From Strigops habroptila (lineage: Eukaryota > Chordata > Aves > Psittaciformes > Psittacidae), in the NCBI RefSeq assembly GCF_004027225.2, contig NC_044290.2:5286906-5350905 (forward strand): a DNA stretch of 64,000 bases, in the 5' to 3' direction. A program made the translations under genes and the position numbers. Position 1 is the first letter of the stretch. Each line of letters begins with the position of its first letter. Below are positions 12,375-23,791 of this stretch, in pieces. A model generated the notes under the pieces. It searched no databases. It was not told the DNA's origin and saw only the letters and a program-made list of their open reading frames with translations.

Positions 12375-15300
12375 CCTGGAGATAAATGAAGCAGGGGGGC
12401 ACTCTTTCTTTCCTGGAATGTTTCTGGATCCCAGAAACCTACTTTATACATGCGAAAGTTAAGGTACTCCAAGCTGGGTCTCCCATCTGATCATTTCCAT
12501 TGCACTTGCTGAAATGTATTATACTTCCAGGATGTAATTTGCTTTAGTGAATTAGCTTTTACTCCTAAAGAGCTAGCAACCACAGGGCTAAAGACAGCTC
12601 TCCAGAAAGTGACCTTGAAGATCACACACCATTACTGATGCCTTGTTTAAACTGCAGAGAAGTGTTAGGACTGCATAATAAGATGTTGATTGTCAGGCTG
12701 AGCAAGCTGAGATGAAGATGATGTTGGGAACTACCACTTTGCCATCTTTGCCTGGACTGTTCTAAATGCTTTTCTTCATTCTCTGTTCATCTGCTATCTT
12801 TCCTTTGCAAACTTCCTGAAGATAAATTCCAGTTCTTCATGGGCAAATATTGTTCAGAATAAATAGGGAAGCAGAGGAGAAGTGTTTGTTTTATACTCAG
12901 TGGGGTGATAAAAGAAATCTCTGGACAGGCTGCAGCCTCTGGACCATTGTTCCTTTGTGGTTTTGGCAGAAACACTTTGGGCTGTATTGATTTCTTGTGA
13001 AATGAAATGTTAACAAATGTGTTAGCAACAAGGGAAGATGTTTCCTTCTCTTGCTTGTGGATTTTCTGAGCTTGGAGGATTTTCTAACCTTTATTCCCCA
13101 AACCCCTGGTTGGAAATTCAGTGAGGTTCATGGGGAGACTCAGTGCAACAAATAATAGCTGTGCATTCAGCTGGTTTCTCCCCCAGTGGAGGCTGCAGTA
13201 TGTCTAGTGTAAATATCCACAGAAATTTAGGCACAAGACAGTATAGAAATAATCTTGCTTTCTTTTTCCTTAAAACTCCTTATTATTTTAAAATTTATTC
13301 ACAAATACTCTCTTGGGGAGGGGGAGATCAGTGCAAAGTTAGTCTTGCAATATTGTGCAAGCTGAAGCAGCCATGAACAACACAGCCTGGGAGCAAACCT
13401 GGGTACCACATCATGCTTTAGAGGTGCCAGCATGTGGGGAAGAATATCTGAAGCTTGCTTTGCTATTTTCCATCTCCTAACAGGAAAAAGGCTAGTGAGG
13501 GGAAATCAATGGTGATCAGTCCCTCCTGGTGTCCACTGAATGCTTGGTTTTAAGAAGATCTCATCCAAATCTCAGTAAAATGCACCTAATCCATGTACTT
13601 TGTGTTGTAGCACTCAGCTCATAAGCTGCCCTCCAGCACTGCTGCTGTGTACGATTCTCTGATGCATCAATCCCATAATATTCTGCTTCTCCATACATGA
13701 CGTCCCTGCATTGTGTAGCTGTTTGCAGGGTTATCCAGGTGCACTGCACTGCAAGTACTAGCTCCCAGCACGCTTTCCCTCCTGTAGTTTATGGCTTTCA
13801 CTGTTCTGGCAGGGAACAAAAGGATCTGACCTTCCTAAGGGTGAGCAGGGAAGTTACTAAATAACCAAGTTCTCCCTTCTCCAAAAGGCTGTAAATTGTG
13901 CTGAAATAGTAGTTTCAGGATATGCCAGATGAGAAGCTGCTGTAGGCCACCAAATGACTTATAATTGGACATGAACCAGAGGAAATGCTTTACCCTGAAA
14001 AACTCACACCTCCCTCTCTTGCACAGCACGCACATTTGCTGCCTGCTCTCTCCAGCCATGCTCCTGTTGGAAGCACTACAGTGTCCATGGGTCACGGAGG
14101 GTCATGGTCCACCCCAGGAAAGGACACTCCCAATCACTGTCAGCCTCTCCTTTGAAAGCTCAAGGACAGCTCAAGGTCTTTGGGCTTGCTGAAGATCTGG
14201 CCACATGGGAAGGACCCAGTGCTGCAGAGCACACAGCATCTTGTGGATTTGGGTTGATTGGTTTTGGGGGGACATGTATTAAACACCATAAAAAGTTCCC
14301 CTTCTTCAGGATATAGCTCTTCCACAAGGGCTCTTGCACAGACTTTCTCCTTCTCTTAGCTATTTTTTTCCATGCTTCGACATCATTACGTGAGGGACAT
14401 TACTGAGCTCCTAAGTGTGGAAGAAATGGTTCGGAGCCAAAATGTTCTGCTGAAAAGTAGAGGGTTTTTTCCATGGCTCCATCTGAACACAGCCAACGTG
14501 ATTTTCTGTAGCTCCAGTTTTATAGGAGAGATTTCTGAAGCCCTACCCTGAGGTCACCAACTTGTGGGGAAGTAACACGTGGTCAATCAGACTTGTGATT
14601 TCTGCCTCCCCAGCCAATAAGTATCAGTGCTACTTTTCACACTCTTGGGGAATGACCTTAATTAGGCTTATTAAAGTTAGTTCTATCTTAATTGTGTGGC
14701 CATGGTCCTCCAAACACCTCTGCATATGTACAAACATTATTGAAGTGAACAGTTCCCTCTAAAGCCAATGAGGCTGAATCTGTGCTGAAAGTTGAATGTG
14801 TTTATTAGGGCTGGTGAGAACAAGGTCTGCACCCTGACATTCACTGCATTTAGGGGTAAGAGAGGACTTTCTGATCACCGATGCAGTGTTTTAGATAGAT
14901 TGTCTAAAGATGGAAGCAAGAGTTTCAAATAAAATAAGAACTGAACCAACCATGTCCTCAAAGCACAATCCCAAGAATATTTTATTTTCTTTTCAAGGAA
15001 AATATGAGTTTATCTGATTTTTATGCCATATTTTTGTGGCTGAGCACTGTATTGGTGTCTTCAGAGCTCCTTACCACGTGTTGCCACTGCTGCACCAGTT
15101 GCAGTTTCCTAATGCATTTCAGCTGCAAAGCAATGTAGTCATTTCCATTCCTGGGGCTGTTCTGCTCACAGCATTGCTCACAGGGCATTGCTGAGAGCAC
15201 TCAAGCCGTGCGAAGTTTCGCTCATGTCTCACACATTTTTACCACCCAGAAACACTGTTCATGCCCATTCTGGTACCATGGAAGCTAGTGGTAACTGCAA

Positions 15301-15970
15301 GAGATGGGCTTGAAGCTGTGCCAAGCCTGTGTACATCCACCTTACCTGTAAGTAACACTGGTCTTGCACCTCCCGAAGCTGGCACTGTGTCCTGGCTTGA
15401 GATCAGATGTCCCCTGGGGACTGGCAGTCGCCTGTCTCTCAATCTGCTCTCAGTTGTTTCATGCTTCAGTAAGACAGAGCCCTTTTCTTCATGAATCTTG
15501 TGAGTCTTCTGCTTGTCAGGTCTGTGATGCTGGGCTGTGATCTCCAGGAGAGGCTTCCTGGTGTATTTCTTTGTTCACTGACTAATTGGAGCCTCGGGAA
15601 GGAGATGTGCACTATGGACATGAGTGTGTTGCAGGTCCAATTCACTGTAGCATGTCCTATTGAGAACTTCCCAAGCTTCACTGCTGTCATGACTCACTGT
15701 GTATTTTTCTCCTCTGGGCTATGGTTCATCAATTCATGAATTAAACTTATTCTAAACTTTAGAGAGAGGCTACATGAGAGCATCCCATTGAGTTCTTGGA
15801 TTTGGTGATTCTGAGCTATTCAGAAGCCTGGTTTTGAAAGTGTTGGGATAGATGGAAAGAGTTCCATTGGTTCTTGAGGGAAATTTGCTTTAGGTCATTC
15901 ATGAAGAAGAAAGGGCACCACCTGAAGATGATCCTTGAAAGTACTTCTTCCTTCCCACTGATTTCACAAG
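12375..15970. other. non-coding stretch, no gene recognised
   Basis: No repeat or gene was recognised. A perfect GTAAGT donor-like hexamer lies at 15348-15353, with an acceptor-like CAG at 15247-15249. The 98-nt interval between them is open in one frame. The same site read on the minus strand gives CAG|GTAAGG, an equally good donor, so its strand and reality are ambiguous. I do not annotate it as an exon. Confidence 0.5.
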
Positions 15971-16021
15971 AGCTGAAGAGTTGGGCAGTCTGGTTATGCA
16001 GAAGAGCCACCACAGGTCAAG
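15971..16021 (+). other. candidate internal exon, unconfirmed
   Basis: A 51-nt segment is preceded by a pyrimidine-rich run ending in 'cccactgatttcacaag' and followed by a donor reading CAAG|GTAAGC. One frame stays open across it and reads AEELGSLVMQKSHHRS, leaving one base before and two after. The length is a multiple of three, so inclusion would keep the frame. Donor and acceptor are both good, but at this size the open frame carries little weight. I recognise no protein family. It could be a chance pairing of splice-like sites. Confidence 0.2.
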
Positions 16022-18089
16022 GTAAGCCCTCTGCCCTTGTCTGGAGCCAATAGACAGCTGAATGTGAACAGTGGCTGTTATCACAAACGTTACCATTTGC
16101 TGGGGAGATCTCTAATGAGGCAGGAACATTGGAATTTTTCCAGCACATCACCCATGTTGGCTGCCCTCCCATTTGGTCATGCTAAACGACTAGGTAAATA
16201 GGCCTTTCATGAAACCTAACACCCGCCCTACCTAATCCCCCCTGCCTCCAGACTGTGGGGCTAATCAGTTGTTTTGACATAACCGGGATCCAAATTCTAT
16301 GAGGAACATGGCCAAGAAAAGTTCAAATCCAAGACCAAGATTAATGAGAACTTCAAAGAAATTTACCACCAAATGTTACTAATTTAGTACACCCTGTGTT
16401 TGAAACCAATGACCTAATTGGAAACTATATTCTTTAGAAGCCATTATATCCCAGCTCTTTAGTATTCAGGAGGTGGCTTCTGAGATCAGAGTCGGTTTAT
16501 GTCATTTGGTAGGATGGGACAGTGGAATTCCACCCCCACCTCCCTAAAACTGGGATAAAATATCCTGCTGTTGACTACATTAGGTGATTGGGCGCTTAAT
16601 ACACAATAAATAACAGATTCATAATCAGACAAACAATTTCCTTCTGCTCTCCAATAGCTTGAGTATAATATTACAAATCTTTTAAAGCTGGTTAGAGAAA
16701 TGAAGGGTCTGATTAACTCTGCTGTCATGTTGCCAAAAAATCAGCACATCAAACCAAAATGTACTTAGCATAAAAATGTGCATTATTGCATGGGGCTGCA
16801 ATTTGCCTTCCCAGAGTTCCACCAAGGTCTATGTGCAGGAGTCAGTCCTGCACTTGGCTATGGGATTTGGAAAGAAAACCTAAGGAGAAAATCAGATCAC
16901 TGATCCCTTTAGCAAAGACCCATCAACCTGCTGTGGAGGTCAGGCATGCTGTGGTCAAGCTTAGGCACATCTCTGTGTGATACCTTCTTCCTAGCAGTGC
17001 TACAGGGTTCCATACTTTCCTGAAAGGGTCCTGCTCTTACATGCAGTGACACTGTTTGTCCTGTTTCAGACCATGCTGATTCTCCCCCAGAGAGCCAAGT
17101 TGAAGGCACTCATGTTGGAGAGTCTGCAGGGTTTGCCCAGCAGATGAGTTCAGATAATGAGGCCATATAGATAGTTCAGATAGAGCTGCTGCAGATGGAA
17201 GTCTTCTGTAGATGCAGACTCTAAATCACCACTTTCTATATATAAAGGAGGATGAAAAAGTTTCTACCTTGGACACTTCAGTAACTGAACCATCTTCTGG
17301 CAGTGGCTGTTTCTCTGCTCTGACTGCAGGGAGATGGTGATGACTGTTCAGATTTGCATCTTCATCTCCTGAACATCAGTGTGGATGCTCAAGAAGAACC
17401 CCATCCTCAGCAAGGTGCCCAAATCACACAGCCAGGCTATGAAGGAGCAGCACAGCCACCCCCACTTTGCTGAAGACAATGTGACCTGTGGGTTAGAGCC
17501 ATGTCAGTACCCTAACTGGTACTGAGCCCTTGCCCTTCTTATTACCTGGCCTTTCTGCAGCTAAATCAAAGCTGTGGTGAATGTAAGACAAAGGGAAAAG
17601 AAGCTTCCCTAAGCCTTGGTGATGTTTCAGCTGCAGTGATGCCTCTAAAATCAGGCACCAGATTCAGCCAGAGCTGCTGCAGAATGCTGGGTGTCCCTCC
17701 TGCACTACATGACGTCTGCATGGGGAACTGCTGGTGAGTGAGGCTACTCCAGACAGCAGAGATGGAGATCTTTATGGTTAGAAGCTCTTCAGTTCAAAAG
17801 CTGTGAGGCTTTTTGAGATAAACTGGGTTTATTTAAAGTAATCAGAATATATTTCTAGCCATTGAGGATACTGTTGTCTAAGGTTGAGCTGTAACGCAAA
17901 GTCCTCTTAAAAAATCTTGATTGATATTTCTGGGCAAAATAACAGCTCTGGAATGATCTGTACAGAAAGTTCTGGTCCATAAACCTGAATAACCTTGAAG
18001 TTAATTGTTTGGAATATATCGCAGTCCATTTCAGGCACTGCAGAGGATCTGGGACAACTCATTTGCAAATGCTGCCATCTCCCAAGCAG
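16022..18089. other. non-coding stretch with an AT-rich block
   Basis: No gene or repeat was identified. The part from about 16200 to 16720 is AT-rich, with TAAT-type cores and no transposon signature, so it may be a conserved non-coding element. Around 17400-17450 a few words (gtgcccaaatcacacagcc) are faintly MIR-like but too weak to call. Confidence 0.4.
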
Positions 18090-18139
18090 TTCATGATCTG
18101 TTTGCCACCCTACTGCTATGGTGGCAAACAGACCATGAA
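18090..18139. repeat. 20-bp inverted repeat with 10-nt loop (hairpin)
   Basis: The left arm, 18090-18109, is ttcatgatctgtttgccacc. The right arm, 18120-18139, is its reverse complement with one mismatch (19 of 20 positions pair). The loop is 10 nt (18110-18119). On the minus strand the single mismatch becomes a G:U pair, so a minus-strand transcript would fold slightly better. Pairing does not obviously continue outside the arms, which makes the stem short for a canonical pre-miRNA. No transposon terminal repeat family was recognised. Confidence 0.9.
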
Positions 18140-18727
18140 AGAAGAAATGCAGTTTTTCAACCTATAGCCAGGATGTGAGGTGCTTACCTGCCACTGCAGA
18201 GGGGAACGAGGAGCTTCTCTTTGCTAAGGGACCTGCCATTTAATTTCTAATGGAGTTTACATGGTATCTCAGGCTAATAGCTGGTGTTTTCCTTTCCTAA
18301 ACCCAAACTGGAACTCCCCCTTTCTGCCTGACTTAGGTGCAGAGAGCAGTTGTCAATTAATAAATAAATGAAGGAATAACAAAAAAGAAAAGAGGTCTTG
18401 ATGAGGCTGGAGCTATTTGAATACATTCAACCTTTAAGACAGATTCCTTGTTTCCACATCGGGGGTATTTTGCCACTAGCTGCTTAGTGAACATCAAGGA
18501 AGGTTTTTCTTGGGTCATTTTCAGAAAACGGTTGAAAAGAAAGAAAGAAAACCCCCAAACCAAGCAGGGTCCTGTGTTGGCTGAGGAGCTGATTCCTGCT
18601 TGGCTGTGGGTTACCTGACCCAGGTCAGATACCCAGCCTGGCGGTAATTGGTGACATTTGATCAAGTTCAGCTGAGCTGTACAATTGGCCCCTACCAAAG
18701 ACATTTCTCTGTGTGCCCAGTGTTAGC
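18140..18727. other. non-coding stretch before the first CR1
   Basis: No gene is supported. A 115-codon minus-strand frame (18357-18704) is present, but it contains homopolymer-rich stretches and no domain. Near 18186-18191 the minus strand reads GGCAG|GTAAGC directly after a pyrimidine-rich run. That resembles a donor or a recursive splice site, without further support. Confidence 0.45.
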
Positions 18728-18964
18728 AGAATCATATAATGGTTTGGGTTGGAAAGGACCTTAAGATCATCCAGTTCCAAACCCCTGCCATGAGCAGGGA
18801 CACCTCACCCTAGACCATGTCACCCAAGACTCTATCCAATCTGGCCTTGAACACTGCCAGGGATGGAGCATTCACAACTTCTTTGGACAACCTGTGCCAG
18901 TGCCTCACCCCCCTCACTGTAAAGAACTTCTTCCTTGTATCTAACATGAACTTCCCCTGTTTAA
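18728..18964 (-). mobile_element. CR1 LINE, 5'-truncated 3' end
   Basis: The plus strand begins with a degenerate octamer remnant (agaatcatataat), then 'ggtttgggttggaaagga' and 'ccttaagatcatccagttcc'. This is the reverse complement of the avian CR1 3' untranslated end. On the minus strand it still encodes the end of the ORF2 reverse transcriptase: FFTVRGVRHWHRLSKEVV, then NAPSLAVFKARLDRVLGDMV, then a stop. CR1 is the main non-LTR retrotransposon of birds, and copies are usually 5'-truncated like this one. At about 235 nt it is a dead copy. Confidence 0.96.
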
Positions 18965-21353
18965 TCATCTATTAGACATTTATTTATTTATGCTTGCCAA
19001 TGATCCTTTCCCACTCCAATGCAGGACATATGCCTGTTCAAGGCAGTGCAAAAGCACACATTAGAGCTGAAGCACTCAGCAACCCTGCATCTGCTGAGAA
19101 GGGCTGGAGATTAAAGTGATTTCCTCTTCAGGGCCTTACAAGCCTTGTGGGGTTCATGCCACCTTAGGAGCCTGGGCACAGCTTGAAAGGTTTAAGTGCA
19201 GGAGAGACCGTATTTCCCAGAAAAGGGAAATTTGTATTTTATAAACCCCTCAGTACCCATTTTGCTCACATCCATTTTATGATTATAATTACTTGGATTA
19301 CTTTTATTTTAGATGAAGGAAAACAATAATGAAAGGGTAACTAAATAAAAAAGGCGCAGAAAAAGAAGGAAAACACTGTGGTTTCTGTTCAGAATGTTTA
19401 ACCCTTCAGCAAGAGGAAGAGCTGGATCTTTAGATGTGGAGGAAAAGGTTGGCTTGTAGCTACATACAGACTACTAAGATTTCCATCTACTCTTTTCAAT
19501 GGAGCATTCATTCCTGCCCTTAAAGAAAGGTGAATCTCCTGTGCCTTTTCTGTGCTTAAACAAGTTGTGGTTCTCTAGATGTCTGCAACAAAACTGGGCA
19601 TTATAAATAGATATAAATAATAAAGATTATATATACACACACAAAAAATTATGTTTATATAATATATATAATTTCCCACAGAAATGCCTCTTGCATTTCT
19701 CCATCCTTGCTGGGGTGTATGGAGAGGAGAGTGCTGTAGAGCTCAGCCCAGGGCAGGTGGGGATGAGAAGGGCACCGTGTCCTGCAGCAAAGTGAGTTTA
19801 GTTTGTTCTCAGTGACTATGCTGTATTCGTGCAGGCATAGTGGATGAATTGAGAAAGGCATCTTCAGTGCCTGCAATCTGCTACAACAAGGCAAATATAG
19901 ATTATAATCCTGTAAATGCCTTTGAGTGTGGTAATTGCTAAAATAAGAAAAACCTCATAGCAGGGACTTGTGATCACTGGAGACCCTGTGTCTTCATAAA
20001 CATCCCTCATCCCTTCTCCAGTTCTCATTACAGTGGTGGAAGCTGCCTTTCCTTCTTGCTGTAATACATAAAGCCCCACAAAGGACATGAAACTTGTTCT
20101 TTCCAGAGGCTCCCACCACACTGGGCTATGCCTACATGTTTGAAATGCCCAAAGCTCAGAGCACCAGAAGCTCTGCCTGGATTTGCTGAGTATTGTCGAC
20201 CTTTTCTGTGTGTTTCACTCAACAAAAAGGCACATCATCTTTTCCTGGGTCCCTCATGAGCCCCAAGAAGCAAGTGCCATGTACCTTACACCCCCTGCAC
20301 GGTGCATGGCAGGCTCCTAGGAAAGCAAGCAGATGTATTGCTCTGTGCAGTGGCAATCAGGAAGGGAATTAAAATTATGATATGTTGCCATGGTAATGAA
20401 GTCCCGGGATTTGGCTAGGAGGAGAAGTGAGGTTGTAGCTAGTTGCTTATGAATTCCTCAGTAGGCTTTTCAATACTCTGTTTCCTTTAAATGAAATTGG
20501 AGAAAGACTTGCAGTTCATAGGGGGGATAAAAATTTTATGAAGCTAAATCTAGGCAGTGTTTTAGTGTCAGTCAGCATTAACCCACAGCATGAACACATA
20601 AATAATTGACATTTCAAACACCCCAGTGCTCTGGGGTAGAGCACCAGCAGCACTCGAGGGCTGGTGCTCCATGGGCAGCCCTGAAGCTTGTGAGCTACTT
20701 CCCAAGCATCCTGGGCTGGATGAAAACACTCCTCCTTCCCTTCATCCTTCCATTTCCATACCTCCTTACAGGCTTTTTTCTAGCCAGAATAAACCAAGGT
20801 AAACCTGACAGGTTTCCTCTGGCTTGGAGCAGGTGTGTTTAGCTGCTTAGGGAAGTATTTGCAGCTATCTCTTGAAGACTAGATTTCTGCTTATCTATAG
20901 GCTGTGGTCAGCAGGATGGTGGTGGGCTGAGGTTTGCATGTGTGAGATCAACTCTGCCTCTGCCAGCAGCCCAAATAAAGAGAATCCTGAAACAAATGAA
21001 CAGAAAAATAAATGAACTTAATTAAAAAATCATAGAAAAATAGAATGAAAAGATTGCAAAGCACTGCTTGTTTGTGAGGGTGAGGATTGGGTTTGAAAAT
21101 AGATATTCAATGGAGATTTAGGATAACAAAAGGTGGGGTTTTTTGACCTGGCCTTAGTTCCCACTTACGTTTATAATAAGCTGAAGTAGAGCTGGCTGAA
21201 AATTTATTTGCAAACAGAAAATATCTTAAAACCCAAATTTTAATATTTTCAGCAAGAATAACACTAGGAAAAGGAAACTGCTCCCAGTTTATCCCCAAAC
21301 TTGATTTTATCATTCTTTTTTTCTGCTTTTCACTTTCTACCTCCCTTTATCAG
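18965..21353. other. non-coding stretch with AT-rich low complexity
   Basis: No gene was recognised. About 19606-19672 is AT-rich low-complexity DNA with a short ACACACACA run (around 19634) and a TATATAATATATAT-type run. The segment 20990-21060 is A-rich (aaaaataaatgaac and similar). Its 'aatcatagaaaaatagaatg' superficially recalls a CR1 end, but no CR1 body follows. Confidence 0.5.
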
Positions 21354-21417
21354 AGGCAAATGGAGGAGGTAGAGGATGAGAACAGATCACTCGTCTTCAG
21401 GGCAGGACAGAGGGCCA
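21354..21417 (+). other. candidate exon after a strong pyrimidine tract, unconfirmed
   Basis: A pyrimidine-rich tract of about 40 bases (21312-21350) ends in 'ctttatcag', one of the strongest acceptor-like sites in the window. The sequence after it is open and reads RQMEEVEDENRSLVF, then RAGQRA: charged, glutamate-rich and plausible for a coiled coil. The first usable donor is the weaker CCA|GTGAGA at 21418. The frame stays open to 21557, with a basic tail. I recognise no protein family, and a strong acceptor alone is not proof of an exon. Confidence 0.2.
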
Positions 21418-23776
21418 GTGAGAAGAGAAAGGAACAAAACCAAAGCACAGAAAAGAGGCAGTTCGAAGGCTTTCAAGGACCATTTTTAGTGGGGAAAAAA
21501 AAGAGACGTTTTCTTGTAACAGGGAGATGTTCTACACTGTGCAAGAGGCTCAGATGAAAAATGCTCACTAGAAAGTAATGCCATGTGGAGAATTCTTCAC
21601 TGCTCGAATCCTGGAACAGCTGGTCGGGAAGATGGGATGAGGCTCCTCAGCTGGCTGCAGCCTCCTGCCTCATTCATGGCTCCCATCGCCTTCTTGCTCC
21701 TCCTGGACCCTTGTACCCACTGCCTTCCTCTGCAGAGCCAGTGAGCAGGTTGGAACTTGCAACAGACCCTGCCAAAGTCCAACCCTCCTACTGTAAGCAT
21801 TTAGTTTTCCATGTTTATTCCCTTGTTCCTGTGCAGCCGCAAGCACTAATGCCAGGTGGGATTGACAGCTGCTGCGAAGGGGAAATCTCAGCTTGTTGTG
21901 ACAGCAGCATGGATGTTTGTTGGGTAAATATATGTGTACAAGTAAAACTTCCCCCTTGCTGTTGCAGGATGAGCTGCTGTCAGTCTCATTTGAGAATCCT
22001 TTCACTGTGGTGCAGCAGGCAGTGGCATTTCATTTGGCTCTGGAGCTTTCTAATGTCAGTCTCAACATTCTTTTCACTGTGGTTGTAAAACAAGCACTTC
22101 ACTGTTAGAGGACACAGGTGAAGGCAGAGCAGCTTGATATTGCTGGATGAGATATGCTGCAGCCCCCTTTCTCCTGCTTCAGTGCACAGCCATGGCCCAT
22201 CCACATTATAACGAGGGTGACTGCTAGGAACAAATACCTCAGAGCCCCTCAGCTCCATATAACTATAAAAACTGTGAAAACAAAGGGTGAAATAAAGAAA
22301 TCAGCACCATCACCTCCTGCTGGGCTCCTCCCTGGTGCCTTTGCTGTGCGAGAAAGAAAGAAATGCAGGTCTTTAAGCTGCAGGATGGCTGGGGGCACAG
22401 CAGTGTGGCTAGGACACTAGTAAAGGCTGGAGTGTTGCAATCAGTGGCTTTCGCAGAGCTTGGTAATTTGTGGACCATGCCAAGAGCAGCACCAAGCTCC
22501 CCTCAGCAGGTGCTCCCATTTCCAGCAGTGATTGCATTCCCTAAAACCCACCTGCCAGAGGGGCTAGGTTTGATTTTTGCAGCCCTTACACAGATCAGCT
22601 GCTGATTCTTTGTTGGGATGCTCAGTGAGCACAGGGGTTTTTTCCCTTTACCCACTTCTGCATCTTCTATTATGGGATGGATTTGCAGTGAACCTTCTCT
22701 GCAAAACAAGTGTCCTGGAGCTGACTTTGGTAGCCTCTGAACCACTTCAGCAGCCTATCTTCCATATTACTCCTAAACAAGTGTCTTTGGACCCTTAGAA
22801 GAGGCAGAACCACCATCTTGTGGCAACTCTGGAGAAGAAAATGAAGTAAGTAAGGAGCTCTGGGCATCCAGACCTTGCAGAAGTGCCTGGGGGGAAAGAG
22901 GAGCCCTGGCCCTGCAAAAAGAGAGTCTCACGGCCCCAGGGAGGGATGGCATCAGAGATTAGGATGGAGATGTTTCATCTCTTTGGGAGGCTTGAGGGAT
23001 TGAACAGTTGAGCAAATGCTGATGCATTGAACTAAACTTTAATGGCCATTGCATGGTATTTGCCTTCCATCTCTGCAGAACAGTAAGTGACAGCCTGGGG
23101 GAGAACCAAGGGGCCATAGGGTCTTGATGTGCTTGTGTGAATGTGTGCTGTTCTCATGGGTGTGTGGTCTGACCTGTGTTCACTAGTGCAGAAGGACCAT
23201 TTTGCTCTACTGGGAGGTGGGTGGTACTCAATGGACCTTCTTCCTTGCTCAGGCCCCTTAGGTGTCTTCTGTGGAGCTGTCAAGGGGGAAGTGGGCACCG
23301 TGCTGAGCCTCACTAAAGCCTTTGCAGACCTCCAAAATTTTGATGCTGTTCAGACAGTAGCAGTCTTTGTAGTCTCCACAGGACTTGACGATATGCCAGG
23401 GTTTCTGATGATGACTCTGGTTTTGGGTGGAAGCAGGCCATTTTGAAAGAAATCTCCATTGCATTTGATATCCCTCTAGAGCTATGGAGGCTAGAAGCAC
23501 TGGATTTTCCAGGCACAGTGGTGGGGTTTCTTTCAGCTAGGAATCTAAATCGGGCTTTTCCACACTAGGGGAAGCTTGAGACTTCCTGAACACCAAACCT
23601 TGGAGCCTTCTCTTCTGCTATGAGCCTGGTAATGGCCTCACACACCAAGAGAAAGTAAACATAAGGAATTATTACTGGCTCTTTCTCTCTGGTGCTACGC
23701 TTGGGCTGGCTCCACTGTGGAGCATGAATAGAGTGTCAGGTTGGCTGCTGTCAGATCAGTAGGTTCATTTTGTATC
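21418..23776. other. non-coding stretch, no gene recognised
   Basis: Overlapping frames are open on both strands at 21585-22258 (plus 167 codons; minus 67, 111 and 90), which argues for composition rather than coding. A CTCF-like word lies on the minus strand at 22810-22824 (GCCACAAGATGGTGG), two mismatches from the 14-nt core consensus. Nothing else was recognised. Confidence 0.45.
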
Positions 23777-23791
23777 TTTTTTTTTTTTTTT
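23777..23791. repeat. poly(T) run of 15
   Basis: An uninterrupted run of fifteen T (23777-23791) is followed by 'catttttag'. It could be the tail of an old minus-strand retrotransposed sequence, a simple homopolymer, or a strong acceptor tract. No retrocopy body could be recognised beside it. Confidence 0.8.

Noticed and set aside
15250..15347. 98-nt exon candidate with a GTAAGT donor
   Set aside because: The donor site reads equally well on the opposite strand (CAG|GTAAGG) and the open frame is not protein-like, so the strand cannot be decided.
17395..17460. Faint MIR-like words
   Set aside because: Only one short block resembles MIR; too little for a call.
21000..21050. CR1-like octamer remnant (aatcatagaaaaatagaatg)
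   Set aside because: No CR1 untranslated or coding sequence follows; explained by A-rich composition.
21585..22088. 167-codon plus-strand ORF
   Set aside because: Several minus-strand frames are open over the same bases and the peptide looks random, with cysteine clusters from TGC/TGT-rich DNA.
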